Positions 45,380-58,380 of a stretch of 64,000 nucleotides of DNA are shown in pieces. Under the pieces are notes generated by a model. That model made no database searches and had not been told where the DNA came from. It was given only the letters and a program-made list of their open reading frames with translations. Numbering within the stretch: position 1 is the stretch's first letter; each line of letters starts with the position of its first letter. The stretch is from Symbiodinium natans. Taxonomy: Eukaryota > Sar > Dinophyceae > Suessiales > Symbiodiniaceae. The translations under genes were made by a program, and so were the position numbers. The DNA lies in assembly GCA_905221605.1 (NCBI GenBank), contig CAJNDS010002512.1, positions 566,360 through 630,359 on the forward strand, given 5' to 3'.

Positions 45380-46460
45380 CTTCAGAATCTTAAGAAAGAG
45401 CTTGAAAATAGGTCTCAAGTATAGGACTTCAAGATTACATGTCAAGATAGGGTCTTAGCTTTTAACGACGGATTTTGAAAATGACATTTGCAGATTGACC
45501 TCTCAGATACATGTCCCATACGTGCGTTTAGTTTCAAGTGTGCATCTTGAGATATACCAGTACCTTTTAAGAGGTGCTTTTAAGACAGATAGTTCAACTG
45601 GCGTCTTGAGAGTATAACGTTGAGATACATTGCTGAGAATAACATCTTCAGATGGAGTCTTGGATGTAACTTGAAGATTTCTGTTATGGTATTGCTTTAC
45701 GGATGCAATCTAAATCAGAGCTTCCAGATAAGGACTTTCAGATAAATTTTTCAGAAAGGGAAACCATTTTAAGATGTAACTCTAAGCTTCAGTTTTAAGA
45801 TAGATGATTGAGACGATTTATGTATTCTTACTTTACAGTTTGAAGATAGATCAACCTCCAGGTAGAGCGTTTAGATCAAGCTTCAAGACTCAACTTCCAG
45901 GTAGAAGGTTAAGATAGGTTTTGGAGGTAACATTGCAGAATAAAGACTTTGTTGCAATACAAGAGTTGAGAGGCATAGACCTTTAAGAGCAATGTTCAGA
46001 CATACTTGCTAGATGGTTTTTTGAAACACGCTGTTGGGATAGAGTTTGAAGATCTACTTTCAAGACAGATACGTGCAGAGAGAAACTCAGGGCAGAAAGA
46101 AAGTTTAGATAGGATCTAAGGATCTATTTTTGTTAGATCTTCAAGATAGAACAGCATGATAGCAGTTAAGAAAAATCGAAGATCGAACTTTAAGATAGCG
46201 GCTCCAGATAGAGAATTCTAGGGTAGAATCCCAAGACAGAGCTTACGGGAAGAAACTTAGGATGGAGCTTCAAGACAAACTTGAAAGATCCAGTGTTGGG
46301 ATTGAATGTTCAGATATAACATTAGGATTAAATGAGAAGGTAGAGCTTTAGGACAGCAGTTTAAGATAGAAAAGCTAATCTAAAGAAGAAAGTGGTAAGA
46401 TTTAGTCTTACCATAGAAATTTAAGATAGTTTAAGATCGTTTTTCAAGACTTTGAGTTCA
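45380..46460. repeat. Degenerate AAGATAGA-type repeat field
   Basis: About 1.1 kb of AT-richer DNA in which a word close to TTCAAGATAGA (variants TTTAAGATAG, CTTCAGATA, CTTGAGATA) recurs roughly every 15-25 bases, always in the same orientation. Copies are too diverged for a classical minisatellite, and no open frame above 60 codons crosses it on either strand. Base composition changes abruptly at both edges (about 45380 and 46460). It may be an old satellite or a structured intergenic spacer. Confidence 0.75.
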
Positions 46461-48705
46461 AGCTTGGATGTTGGGGATTTGAGGCTCTGATGGGTGGGTG
46501 CTCCGAATTCTGGATTAAGGGCTGCAGACTTCAATTGCCTAGGCTGCAAGGATTCGATTCGCCTGTTCCCTGGTTTCCGTGACGGCCCGCACGCCGTGTG
46601 AACGTACTGTAAACAGTCGCTTTTCAGTATAGAAAGTTAGTCCAACCTTAAAGACTGCTTGGCTTGTTTTGATTCAGACACGCGAAGCTGGCACAGTCTA
46701 TCTATGCGGCTGGATATGTAGCAAGAAGTGATGTTGAGGGAGGGCGTTCTCTGAAATTGAGGGTAAGCCTTCTGCGGGAGGACTGCTGGCGAAACATCCC
46801 GTGAGTGCATTGCGCCTGCTGGGCCTCATGAGCCGTCTGAGCAATGGCTCGTGGCACGCTTCAGCCACAGATGCCAGCCCAGCAATGTAGGTTGTTGCAC
46901 TACTGTGTATTATGGTTAGTCAGGTGTCATAGCGCCATGCAGCTTCTCAGTTGCCGCATCGAAGAACTTTGCAGAACCTCGAAACCCGAATGCCAGGTAT
47001 CCCGCCAGCGAAAATCCAAGTGTCGTCACGCACACACGATCAACTTCGTTAGGCCATAGCTACACGTGGAGTCTTTGGAGCACTATTTTCTGGAAGCGAT
47101 CCGGATGTTGGTGTTTAGGATTCAGCCGAATTCAGCCTATGTAACTCACTTTTTTCAGGCCCAAAATGGCCCCGTTGTGCGGCGATCAGACCTGTTATCT
47201 GTGGCATCTTTGATTCTCTGAGTTAGGCTGCTTTTCGGCTGCTTGAGTCTCCTGCCGAAGTAGCGGGGGCTCAGCACCGTGGCACAGGAGGGATTCGGGG
47301 TTCAAGGGTCACAATCGAAGTCTGGGTCATTTCTCGCTAAGGTCGCATCATTTGACCGCTGTTTTCGTTTTCTGTACATTCCTGAACACTGAATCCCAAC
47401 AGAAGCTGCGTGCGCAATTGCTATTCCTGGCCAGCGGCGCCATGCCTTCTCTGGCAATCTTGCAAGCCATCAGTGTCAGAGCCTGCGGATGAAGTCCAGG
47501 GCCAGTGGTGTAGACATCGCTTATCATATATTGCTCTTGAGAAGGTTTTCTTGCTCACTCAACCACTTTTTGACGGGCAGGGTTTCCAAAAATCATCCCG
47601 GGTGCTACTGGTACTGCTATTGATGGATGGTATGCACGACTTCAGTTTCAGCTTATCATTCGCTCAGCGCGGCCCCTACTCTGCAACTGATCTGATGGTC
47701 TGCTTTAACACAGGACGGTTCAACCGCGCAGTCGCCATTTTCACAAGCAGCTTTGGCAATGCCACCGGTGCTTCCAGCCTTTTCTGTCTAGCCTGCTCTA
47801 GGCGTGCCGGCATAGTACCTCTACACAAGTTTAGCCACCCCAGGAAATGAATCGTAATCGAGACTCAGCAACTCTCAGTCCTGTAGGGGCTTGGCTTCCT
47901 TTTGCCCCTGGAATGAGAAGCTCGATTGCTCCACACCGTTGCCTTTCTTTCATGCCCAGCCTGAAACCAACTCAGTGAATGTCCCCAGGTCTTCAAAACG
48001 ACAGCACAGTTTCGGACAGGCATTGGAGGTCGCTAACCTTAAAAGCACGCATCTAGAGTACCATGGGTGTCACCCTCGTCAGTTTCACACCCCTGCGAGT
48101 GGCCGACCTCGGCATTAAGCGAAAAAGGCTTTAGATGTTGTGATGTTGTGCTTCTTTGTTTTTTGTCTTTGCGGCGCTGTGGCTGTAGTAGATGCCATGC
48201 AGTTTGCGCTCAGGCTGCAGATGGCAAGTCTTTGTCGACGTATCGTGCAGACATTGCCTCAGTCTTGTTCTGGGCTGCCTTTGTCCGGATGATTGCAAAC
48301 TCTCCCTAGTTTCGGGGTCTGGTGCTCGCGTGTTGGTCCTTCACAACAGTGCCTGCTCATCAGTTTAACTATTTCATAAAAGGTCAGCACGACACCGCAG
48401 GTGTTACCACAGCAGTTCTGTGTACTCAACTGGGATGGACCACCTGGTTTGACTTGCCCCAGTCAAACCTTAGGTCATCTGGAAATGTGAAGCTTAGGAT
48501 TATTAGGATTTAGTGGGTTAGCAGGCATTCCTCCAAATCGCACCACAATGAGGCGAAAGAGAGTGCGGTACATCGAGGATGCTTCACTGAAAGAGGCCGA
48601 ACATAGGAAGCACTCACAAGGCTTTGGGATGTTTCTGCTCAGTTGCATGTCACACATAAATGCGGCTGGACCTTGAACATACCTTCTTCACTATAGAGCC
48701 GGTAG
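46461..48705. other. No supported gene
   Basis: The longest open frame (47410-47850, 146 codons) has no recognisable domain and no splice support. Nothing else is seen. Confidence 0.35.
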
Positions 48706-49219
48706 ACATGTCGCAAGCTTGCCTATCTTCAGCAGGAGCTTGCCGGCCTGCGTGATGTGATGCGCGAACACCGCGAGGTGTGTTCGGCGCAGCGTCAATC
48801 ATAAATCCTGGTGAGCTTCATGGTAGGTTCCCCTGAAGCTGTCCAGCATAGGGGTGGTTGTTGGCTGAAGGCACTGCATGCTTCAGGGCCGAAGGCAGGC
48901 TGCAAGGATGCAGTCCCATGCTTTCAGAAGTTGCGCGCCTTCCGCTTCTGCCTCTCTTGTCTTCTCTTGTTTAGGGGGACTTACATTTCATGTTTGCTTC
49001 TTGTGCTCTGGGGTTCATACGAAACGATGACCCATGACCCGTGCTATTTCGTTGTTCGTCATCAACGGAACTTACCCGGCCATTTCCATGAACACATTTG
49101 AGCGATGCGTTCCTTTTCATAGAGCCAAAGCCTTTGAACTGAAACGACCTTGCCAGGCACACGCTGCCCAGATTGCAAAGGAGGAGGAGCTCCAGAAAGC
49201 TCGGGAGCCCCGGCACCAA
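48706..49219 (+). CDS. Two coiled-coil-type exons
   Basis: Exon 48706-48777 (between GGTAG and GTGTGT) encodes CRKLAYLQQELAGLRDVMRE followed by HRE. The second starts at 49157 after GCCAG and contains AHAAQIAKEEELQKAREPRH; its 3' end is uncertain (49219 at most). Both are phase 0 at the shared junction, so they can join across a 379-nt intron. Leu/Ala heptad spacing and Glu/Lys/Gln richness point to a coiled coil. No specific family is recognised. It may be the upstream part of the gene ending at 53917. Confidence 0.45.
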
Positions 49220-52200
49220 AGTATGGACCTTTCTCAAGGCATCTCACAGCTCTGGGGCGGTTGGGGGTCGGAGTGGCTCTTGGAGTGGTCTGCACACAAA
49301 TCAAAGGGTCTCCATGCTGGCTACTGATGAGGGCCAAGGCATCTCTACCCCAAGTGCGGTACCCTTGTTGTGTGCCTTAAGTTCAAGTGACTACGGTCCT
49401 GAGCGTCAGCCTGTCCACAGCCCCAAGGCCACAACTTACTCTACAAGCATAAGTGTGTAGAGCCATGTAGAGCTGACGCTTTCCAGCGTGGTTTCGCTCC
49501 GCCCTTTCGCCCTGTGGTACCAAGTGGGTATGTATCCCCACCTGCAGCTCCATGGGGATGCAAATGTTGGGATGTCAGGTTGGAGTCTAGGGACTGCCAT
49601 TTTTGCCTCATCGAATCTGGTCGGCATGTTCGGGCAGTCGCCTTGCTTGCCGTGTGCCAGCCTCAAGACCAACACGTCCAAGTAAGCCTCAGCCTTGAAT
49701 TGCCACAACACCTTAAGTACCACAGCGATGAAAAACAGAAATGGATGGGAATGCAAGCGGTGGGTTGACGTATACCTTGCTTTAAGTGACCTGGGCTAAG
49801 CCGTGCCTGAAGGCCAAAGGACCCGAAACTCCAAACCTTCCTAAACAGTGAGGCCTGAGTCGTTGACGCCAATCTTACAAGCCTAAAGAATCCGAGGAAC
49901 CAAACATGTTGCAGCTTCAGTTTGTGGCTGGCAATGAGCCACAGGCTTTGCATGCTCGATGTCAGCGTGTGGGGGGTCAGTATTACTGGAGAGGTTTCTA
50001 GATTCTAGAGATTAACCGTGCAAGGCCAGCATACATGGATACCTCCAGAAACTTGATGCTTTTCTCTGGGCGATGGCCTGATGCTGATGCGAGCTCTCGT
50101 CACAGCAGCGTGCCGTGCCCGGGTTCTTGCTTTGTTGGAATCACCCGCAATATGAAACCACTATAAGCCCTGCAGCGCGTCTAAGGAGGCTGGCTAGGTC
50201 ACCTGCTGAGCTTTGTGAGTTAGCGGTAGTGTCGGCAGTTGTTTTTGTGGCATAGTTGTGGCATGATTCCAAACCCACCTTATGTTCGGAATGTAAGGCC
50301 TTGCTAGCACCGCGGCAGACATCACGAATGTTACAAGCACCACCCAAGTGCCCAGCAGCATTGGTATCCTAACAGTCTCTAACATTGCGCCCCGGCATGT
50401 GCGAGTGTGAGAGAGCAAGCTCAACCGCCGGGCCCGGACACCCGCAGCCCGAACAGCCACAGCAAGCACGCATTCGCGCGACACTCATGACATTCGCTCC
50501 GCCTGTAGGGTCTGCAAGTTCACATGTTCTCAAGAGAGGGTGATGACACGTTGAAAAGTCTCACTTTGTGGAAGCTTTCTCCGGACGTAACTCGCCCGGA
50601 TGTGGCCTTGCTGCTGCACACTGGGTGCACATCAAACCCTGAGACTTAGAGCGATTTCATAGGTGGCTATCGTACTTGGCAGCTGCCTTGGCAAGAATCC
50701 GACCAATCTGGTATGGGCGGCTCAAGGGCAAAGGCCCAGCATGGTTTGCATGACGACAGGGTCTCTTCAAACAGTATCAAGCCAGCCTCGCACACACACA
50801 CATACATACATATCTCCATCAAGTAATGTTACGCTCAGAGTATCCAAGGGAGTGTTTGCTTTCTGTAGGGCGCCGCAGTATTCGCCAAAGCCGTGCGTTG
50901 GACGGACGTTACATGGCATGATGCGTCAGCTACGTGTCATCTTGGCAATCTCCCTCGTCACGGCTGTCAAGTTGCTTGTCTTTAGATAAACGAGAGCTGT
51001 CTGTCGTTCCTGGCCAAAGCACTTCGAGAAGTTTTCTGCCAGTCGCGTGCCCCTCTAAGGACAACGGTCTTGCCCGATGAGCCGGGGGACTCAGTGTCAC
51101 ATCTAGCCCCGCAGCCGCCACACCCACATCTATTCCGTCGAATGCGGACAATCCTTAGGCACAGGAAAACAACCTGATGAACAAATGGGTGAGCTAGGCT
51201 TGCAACAGTTCGCCTGAGCTGTGCAGGCTTCGGCTGCCAGACTTAGTGATATGCATCATCCCGCCTGACTTGTCAGGGAGACTATGTAAGGAACCTCTGC
51301 TCCGATCAAGACGGGGGGTTCCGCTTGGTGAGAGTGCTGACGCACCGGGAACCAAGACCTCATTCAATCCTGCAACCTGAACTCAAAACTCTTACGAACT
51401 GAAGCGGGAGGTGGTCTTCACCTGGCGCACTGGATGCAGAAGTCAACATGCCTGAGGACATGTACGGTCACGTATGTCCATCCGTCTGCTCGGCAGAGCC
51501 TAAGCTAAACATCCTTGCCCCACTTGCAACGTGGACCATTGAAGAAAGCGTGTTTGATGGTGTGGCATGAAGAAGCCTGTTGACAAAGAGCTGAGTAGAG
51601 AGGTCTCTCTCGAAGCTTGTTCTTCCTCAAGAGTTCTGATAGTTCTGGAACCGTGTTCTCTGCATGACCTCGGCAATGCATGTGTTGCTCTTGAGGTTTT
51701 CGGACTTAGGAGGGTAGAAAACTGGAACTGTCTGCAGGACGAAGCAAATTTTACAGCTTACTCTCACTGCGAAGGCTCTGGGGGCTTCATCGATGCACTG
51801 TGTCATTGGCGTGACCTGTTTTTAGTTTTGTCTGAGGTGATGCGAAGGTTCTTGCAGAGCCCTTGTGCCGTGCAGGTAACGCGAGAGCAGAGCAGTCGCC
51901 ATGCCACGGCGACACCGTGATGGATATGCTGTTGCTTGATGTACTTGCTGAGCCAATAGTTGACTTTAAACTTCTTGAGTTCTCCTTATTTAGTAGGAGA
52001 AATCAAGTTTAACATGTTTCTTTTGGTTATTGCAGAAGTAAGTGTAATCCATTGGGCGGGGCTAGTTGCCCACTCTCGGTGTGGGCTGTTGTTATGTAAC
52101 TCAGCCATTCTCATTGCCGGGGTCGCCTGCCTCCCAAAGTGCCTACCTGGAGGGTTTGCTCTCCCAACGAACCCTGAGAGAACTCCGCAGGGCAACATTG

Positions 52201-52743
52201 GATTCTCTGGACAGGCTCCAAAAGTAGCAAGTACTAGCAACCTCCGGACGACTGAACACGTGGCGCGGTTTGTGTACAGGGTCCCCGAAGATTGACAAGG
52301 GATCATATTTCGACTTCTTGCAGCCGCACTGCCAGAAGGTAGTCCATGCGCCACAGCGCTACCAAAGTAGGTGTGAAGTAGGTGTACGTTGCGTACTGAA
52401 TGGAGAACTCTCAAAGCTGTCCAGTGGGATTTCTATAGCCATATAGCGCATGTAAGCCTGAAAGGGAGCTACAAGAAAAGACGTGTATATTATCCCGCAG
52501 CCACAGCAAAATCCCAGCAAAACAGCGCTTTCCATCCAGTCTTTTTGAGCTCTGATCTTGAAGATTTCGATGCGATCGGGTCGGTTTGTTCCGAGCCTTT
52601 TCTTTTCCGAAAAAGGGCTCGTGTGCCAGTCTTGAGCGCAGCTAAGGTTGGACATTGTTGGATTCACACCTCGTGCAGCTCGATTCAAGAGCCATGGGCG
52701 TTGCGTCTTGATAGTTTTATTCGAGTGTTTTCGGATGTTTCAG
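49220..52743. other. No firmly supported gene
   Basis: Probably intronic or intergenic. A weak exon candidate is 50869-50930 after CTGTAG (contains GAAVFAKAVRWTDVTWHDAS). The open frame 51567-51920 (117 codons) has no domain. A CACACACATACATACATA tract lies at 50791-50812. Confidence 0.35.
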
Positions 52744-52860
52744 GAGTTGAGTGTTCGGCTGGGGAGCTCGAGCACGGGGCAGATGCAAGTCAGGCCCCGG
52801 GCAAGGAAGAAGTGGTGAAGAAGAAGAGAGAGGACAGAAAGGAAAGAGGAAAGGAACAAT
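52744..52860 (+). CDS. Charged coding-like exon
   Basis: After TTTCAG at 52738-52743 the frame reads VECSAGELEHGADASQAPGK then EEVVKKKREDRKERGKEQ and TGA at 52858-52860. It is a highly charged helix that could be a nuclear or coiled-coil tail. The stop may be real or lie in an intron, since several AG|GA sites precede it. Relation to the exons at 48.7-49.2 and 53.65-53.92 kb is unproven. Confidence 0.3.
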
Positions 52861-53650
52861 GAAAAGCAGAGCAAGTCAGAGAGCATCAGTGCGTGTGTGC
52901 GGTGTGCACTGGACTGATTGTTGCGTAAGTTCCTGCGCTCCGTCGCCTAGATATAGCAAGGTGCCCGCAGTCCTGAATCCAGATGAATCCAGCACATGCT
53001 TGTTAAATTCGCAGCAAGTTCCATCGTAAACCATAACCCATGAGTCCCTGCCTGGGTTTACACCTGCGCCGGCTCAGGATGTGGTAACTTTTGCTGGTGC
53101 AGTGGCCTTCTTCTCGCTTCGGCCACTGGTCAAGTTCGCTAGTGATAGCATAAGGCGCCGTCAACCATACTGCTGACTGCTGGGATACCGTTGGCGGGCT
53201 GACTCCCTGAAGTCGTTTCTTGAGCCAAGACCCGAAATCCTTAAGCCATGCTCTAGCCTACTATTCACTCAGTTCCCAATCCCGAGCCCGCCAAAGGCAC
53301 CCCGACATCCAGGCACCATTAGCTTCACTTAGTGTTAGCCTCTGCAGAAGCTTGCGATATCTGCAGGTGGTCTTGTCACATCCCGCGTGGGAAGCCCCCA
53401 TGAAACCCTAGAGCCATGAAGTCCAATGGGAAGCTGGGCTCTTCCCAAGGGTTGTCAGGACTGCCATCAGATTCGCATGCTTCTTGCTTCGTAGGCAGAG
53501 CACAGATGACAGATATGCGCTACAGTCCATGTCTTGCAACATATAACGTGTTGCTTCAATGACCTGCAGAAGCGCAGCAACGTTGTTATTCAGGTTGCTC
53601 GTAGAGCCTTCTTCGTCTAGAGCAGGGGCTGGCATCATTAAGCCTTACAG

Positions 53651-53917
53651 CGCTGCAAACTTCTGCGTTGCAACCGGTTGACTGGTGGAATATATACATG
53701 GGCCTGTCTGCTTATCAGCGTGAGATGGATGTGCGTTTTTCACCAGAACAGAAAAGGACCCTAGATGCAGTTTCTGCCCTCCTTCCACGGGTAAGACGAC
53801 GGTGCAAGACAAGCTCAGCCTCCACACCTTAACCCATAATCTCCCGAACACCCCAAGTGCCTTCGCCCGTTCATTCAGGTGTTCAGGGATAGGAACTTCG
53901 AGGCTGTCATAGCCTGA
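53651..53917 (+). CDS. Terminal exon pair of an unrecognised gene
   Basis: Exon 53651-53790, entered after TTACAG and ending before a canonical GTAAGA, encodes ALQTSALQPVDWWNIYMGLS, AYQREMDVRFSPEQKRTLDA and VSALLPR. The terminal exon 53879-53917, after TTCAG, adds VFRDRNFEAVIA and TGA. Both ends are phase 0 and the junction peptide LLPR-VFRDRNF reads smoothly. The intron is 88 nt, GT-AG. The protein is of soluble, mixed-charge type; no family recognised. The first exon starts inside a codon, so it has upstream exons, perhaps those at 48.7-52.9 kb. Confidence 0.55.
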
Positions 53918-55849
53918 GGCTTGCTGAATGATAATGCCTGGCGCTCATCCCAAGCATTTTCCGCCAAACATCCTGCAGTGTTCCTGGGGTGCCCGAAGGA
54001 ATCACGCGTGCCCACCCCCATACGTAGTCTCCCTGAATTTCCTGAGAATATATCTGCACATATCCCAACACGATATCTCACAGAGTAACCGGAAGTGGCA
54101 AGTAGTGTTGGAGGCGGAGATGCTCGAAGCAAATTCTTTTGCTGTTTAGCTTTGGTTGGAAATAAGGTTCGAATTTAGTGTGTAGCTGCCACCAGACCCT
54201 AGATCCACCAGGGCCTATTTTAATGTGCGTCTCGGCTTTGGTCCAGGCGTCGAGGTGCACAGCATTTAACTGGGCCACGACGGGCCACTCATTCGAATGG
54301 CAGCTCGATGTTATGCAACTACCGACATACCCGAAGGCAGCACCTAAGATCAGAGCATAGCCCACAACCTGCCTATCTTCCTTGAAGAATCTTAGAACTT
54401 GGTCTGTGCGCTAGCAAGCTAGGGAGAGCTCGAACATGCTCAGATATGCTCAGTCTTGAATCGAGATCCGAATACCAACATAGAACTAGTAACCCACTTC
54501 ACATCTTGCCCACCCTTCATGCCCAACCTCAGATCAGAAGCTAAGCAATACGGTTGTGTCCGTGGCTCAGCCGCAGAACTTGCTGTCCTGGACTATTCAA
54601 AGTTTGGGTGTTGGCCCAGACTTCAATTTTGAGCCCGGCGACCCGGAAAGCTTCGATAGGGTTCCAAGCTGGTTAGTCAGGCGCCACACAGCTTCGGTAT
54701 CTCCGAGAAAAACAGCTTTTAACCGAACCCATGCACTGAAGTGTCCGCGCCCTGCGCTTTTGGCTTCACCGCGTCTTTGCGGGAAAAACTTCGGCACGAA
54801 TGCACCGATACGTCACGCCAAGAATGTTGTGAGCGAGAGGGCCAGGTGGAGGGGGCGCGCCGATCTATGACACTGATGGCAAGGGCCAAAATGCAGGTGG
54901 TATGTTAGCTGCTAATTAGCACATTTAGCTGTAGCATGTCTTAGCCCGCGGGGGGGGGGGGGGGGGGGGGGGCGGCAGAGGAACGGCTGCCAACGTATGC
55001 ACGCACCCTCCAGGCAGCCAAGGGCATCGACAAACACCCGCACATCCGCAGATCGTCAGACTAATGCCTTCGCAGCACTGCACAAAATCTGCAGACAATG
55101 TGCCACGCCCCAATTGTCAAAACCATTGAAGACTGAGCACAAAGTTCTCCATGCCGGAAGCGATTCGGAAGAATGTCGAGACCCTTTCGACCATTCACGT
55201 CTCGTGACTTGATGACTGACACATCGATGGTCTTGCGCCTCATATTCCAGTGTGAGAGCCCGGGTCGTTGCGGCACAATGCTTTGACTCCCCTGTGCACA
55301 GCCGCGCACAGCATTCTGTAGTATTCGCACAGGGCACCAGCTGAGGACGCACTTAATGCTGGAAAAAGTTGCAGAGACTTGGCAGTGCATTTCGCACATG
55401 CTGCGTGCAGTTCAGAAAGAAGGGAATGTAGCTAGCGGCAGGGGAACTGAAGGCATTCAAGTGCCAGATAGAGGTGCAGCCGTGGTCACAACAATTCAAT
55501 AGCGCTAGCATGCTAGGAGCACAAAATGCTACACACATGCGCATCTACGTCTGAGTACATAGTTCGGAGCTTTTGGCATATGAATGGCGAGGGTCAAGAC
55601 CTGTGGACGGGAGGTGCTTCGCCGTGGCTGCCACCATCCAGAATGGAAGCCGTTCCATGTCAGGCGAAGCTTAAGCCCGACTCCAAAACCCGACAAAGTG
55701 AAACCCTACGGTGCTCAACACAGCATCCTCAAATCCCAAAACCTTTGGACTTCCGTCTGCGGGATTTTCAATTGAGCCTCTTAGAGGAATCATTAGGCTT
55801 GCTGCGGCTTTGGATGATGGCTCGTCCCCACACACGTGGGAAGAGGAAT
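53918..55849. other. No supported gene; 23-base G run
   Basis: Short open frames only. An uninterrupted run of 23 G lies at 54950-54972. The open frame 55526-55927 runs into the AT-rich repeat field and is not accepted. Confidence 0.4.
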
Positions 55850-57080
55850 TTAATTACTAACACATCTAACACTAAATTCCACACAAATTCCGCGAATGGC
55901 GCGAACTATACGTATTACATTCCATAAGCTACACGAATTGCACGAAGCTGACTAATTACCCCAATTACAGAACACGTTCAAGAGTTGCATTAGTTTCACT
56001 GCTGACATTACTTGCGCGTAATACACGGACCACACGCATTAATTACACTAATTGCATTACTTACACTCATTGCACTCACTACACTAACTTTCACTATTTG
56101 TAAACGCTTGCACGCGCCCGCCTCGGCAGCCGGGCCCCGGCAGGATTTCTGGCAGGGTTTCTGCCAAAAAAAGTGAGGAGTCCCAGAAAAGGGTGTCAGG
56201 GGTTTCCAGAAGGCCCAGACAAAGGGGCCCAAAATAGCCACATTCGTGCATTTTGGAGCGCCCCCTCTATAGGAGCCGCCGACAGGTGGGACCCCCCACA
56301 GCATCGGTTTGCAGCTCCGGGCGGGGGGGGGGGGGGGGGCCCACACAGGGCGGGGGGAAGGGTTGGGTTAGGGGGAAGGAGACCGGATCCGGGTCTGCTT
56401 GTTCCAGACGCTTCTCGGCAGGAAGCCGAGGCGAATTCAGCTAACTACACTAACTACGAATCGCTCATTGTCATTTTTTTTCCATGTGCGAGTTAGTGGT
56501 ACTGTTAAGTATCTACTCGGGACCGTTGCTGAAGCTAACTACTATGTACTAGATGCAAGGAATTAAAGACTGACTACAAATTTGAATTTACTCATTGCGA
56601 TTGTTCGTAGCTTCTAGTTGTTCAAACCTAGTGCTAATGGCTCAAAATCGACATATCTATCATATGCTAAGTGCAATTTCATTTCTGCTTTCCTAATTGT
56701 TTGTTATTGGCTACCTGCTAATCTCTAATCACTATTTACTGATTGTAGAGTAGTATTCGCAAATAGTCATTACATTACTCATTGCTAAAAGGCCCAATCG
56801 AATTATTACATTGTTGCGAAGTATAAACTCGCATAGCAAAAATGTTGCTAATCTGTACTTGAAGAAGATGAAAGGACTTGTGAATATTTGTTGCTTGTAC
56901 AATACTCAGACCAATCCTGATACTAGTGCTTCTATATATGCAACGGCTATTGCTCTAGAAACTGCTTTTTTGGGTTCAGTACAAGAATTACCATGTCTAC
57001 AAGATGTTGGAGTCTCTTTTGTTGTCGTTATTTCCAATGCCATTACACCTGCCATTGCCATAGCCATAAATGATCTTAGC
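55850..57080. repeat. AT-rich field of degenerate CTAATTACA-type repeats
   Basis: Words such as ACTAATTACAC, AATTGCATTAC, CTCATTGCACT and CTAACTACACTAAC recur about every 10-12 bases at 55855-56110 and again from 56433 to about 56540, fading into plain AT-rich DNA to about 57080. A 313-bp GC-rich block (56120-56432) interrupts it. Base composition is far from that of the neighbours on both sides. The 100-codon open frame at 56811-57113 is not convincing. Confidence 0.65.
56120..56432. mobile_element. GC-rich insertion with short inverted ends
   Basis: The block begins GCCTCGGCAGCCGGGCCCCG and ends CTTCTCGGCAGGAAGCCGAGGC, so its outer 8 bases are inverted repeats (GCCTCGGC). It contains a 17-base G run (56323-56339) and is far more GC-rich than the repeat field on both sides. 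Size and ends suit a small non-autonomous element. A target duplication cannot be judged because both flanks are the same repeat. No transposase is encoded. Confidence 0.35.
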
Positions 57081-57339
57081 TTTAGGGCTGGCCGGGCTGG
57101 CCTTAAGACTTGAGATCCTGACGCCGGCACTCGCAGTAATTTGCAGCAGTTCGGGCCTGTGAACGCTCAGACGCGCTGGGAGAGAGAAGGGAAGCTCCAG
57201 GTGTTCACGCATCGGTTTTGAAACCTGGACACAGGGTCCGACAGCCAGGGGAACCCAAGCCAGGTCTCCGGCGAGGAGACGGTACGCCAAGCATCCTCGA
57301 CTGCTCCTACAGCGAGGCCAAGTTGGTGGTTTCTTTTTT

Positions 57340-57357
57340 TTAGGGTTTAGGGTTTCC
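57340..57357. repeat. Telomere-like TTTAGGG copies
   Basis: TTTTTTTAGGGTTTAGGGTTT: two adjacent perfect copies of the plant-type telomere heptamer, the repeat also reported for dinoflagellate telomeres. Degenerate single copies are scattered elsewhere (12238-12276, 12414-12452, 15711-15732, 17144-17163, 36866-36882, 61137-61168). Confidence 0.6.
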
Positions 57358-57676
57358 TCAGAGAGCCCGGGTTCAAAAGCGTTTAGGGATTAGGAATCAT
57401 AGAGCTTGCAGTCCAGTTGGAAGTAGCTGCCAGCCAACCTACGGGCTTTCGTACATGCGACCCTGCGTTTCAGAAAGAAAGATAATCTCTGCCAGGGCTA
57501 AGGGCTTGAATGAGCTTAGAGCTGCCCTGGGGCTTGTGGAATAATTCTTGGGTGAAGGATTTGGGGCTGCGCGAAACATAAGGTCGCATGAGCGCGTGGA
57601 TTCTAGAGAATTGTGCTTGGGGGGTCCTTAGGACTTATGTTTGAAGCTGAGAGTTTGACAGTTCCTTGTGTTCCAG

Positions 57677-57910
57677 GTCTTTCAGTCGAGAGCTGAACAC
57701 GTGCAAGCCAATGCGTTGCCTCAAGAAACTCCGGAGCAATTCGAACTCTTGGGCTGCAGCTCTCGCCTTTGCACCTAGGAGAATTCCTGCACCAGAGTTG
57801 CAGCGATGTTGTCGCGACGTCAGGAGTGGAACGACTTCCGCCAAATCTTTTCCGAGAATGCCGCCGCGGGCTTTCCCTACGATGATCTTGTGCCCCTCGA
57901 CGCGCAATAA
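57677..57910 (+). CDS. Terminal exons of an unrecognised gene
   Basis: After TTCCAG (57671-57676) the frame reads VFQSRAEHVQANALPQETPE and QFELLGC. A second stretch from about 57796 to the TAA at 57908-57910 reads MLSRRQEWNDFRQIFSENAA then AGFPYDDLVPLDAQ. Both are clearly protein-like but lie in different frames, so a short intron must separate them. One solution that keeps frame is a GC donor at 57754 and the acceptor CCAG before 57796. The C terminus is acidic and aromatic. No family recognised. Confidence 0.5.
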
Positions 57911-58380
57911 TGCAGTTATATCCGCTAGTCTATGTGGTTCACTGGTTGGTTTGGGATATTGACCCTCGTTTTGCTGCGGGTGTTCAGTGTGATGCTCGGC
58001 CCATTACCCAGCAGCCCCTAGCTATCATCAACATGACGGCTTGTGTCCCAAAAACAATTGTCCAGAGGGCAGACCACCAGCAGTGGGCTGTTGGGCTTTA
58101 CTTGGATCACAGTAAGGAATTTGGGACAAGCTTTGGGAGCGTGCACAAGGAGAGCAGTCGTTTTCCTGGGCTGTAGATTGGGGTCTGGGGTCCGATGGTT
58201 CCGAGCACATGAACATGTCAATGTTGCCTTATTCCACACCATGCAGCTGACATGCCGCCATCGTTGCATGCGGCCGCTGGCAATCCAAGGTTTCAGAAAG
58301 CAGATCGGCTCATTGCAAAGCTTCTTTGGCTGCACAGCTGATGTCTGTCTCCTCCACGAGACGATCTTGAGAACCGTACA

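Noticed and set aside
47410-47850. 146-codon plus-strand open frame
   Set aside because: No domain and no exon-like boundaries; length is within what chance allows in a window of this size.
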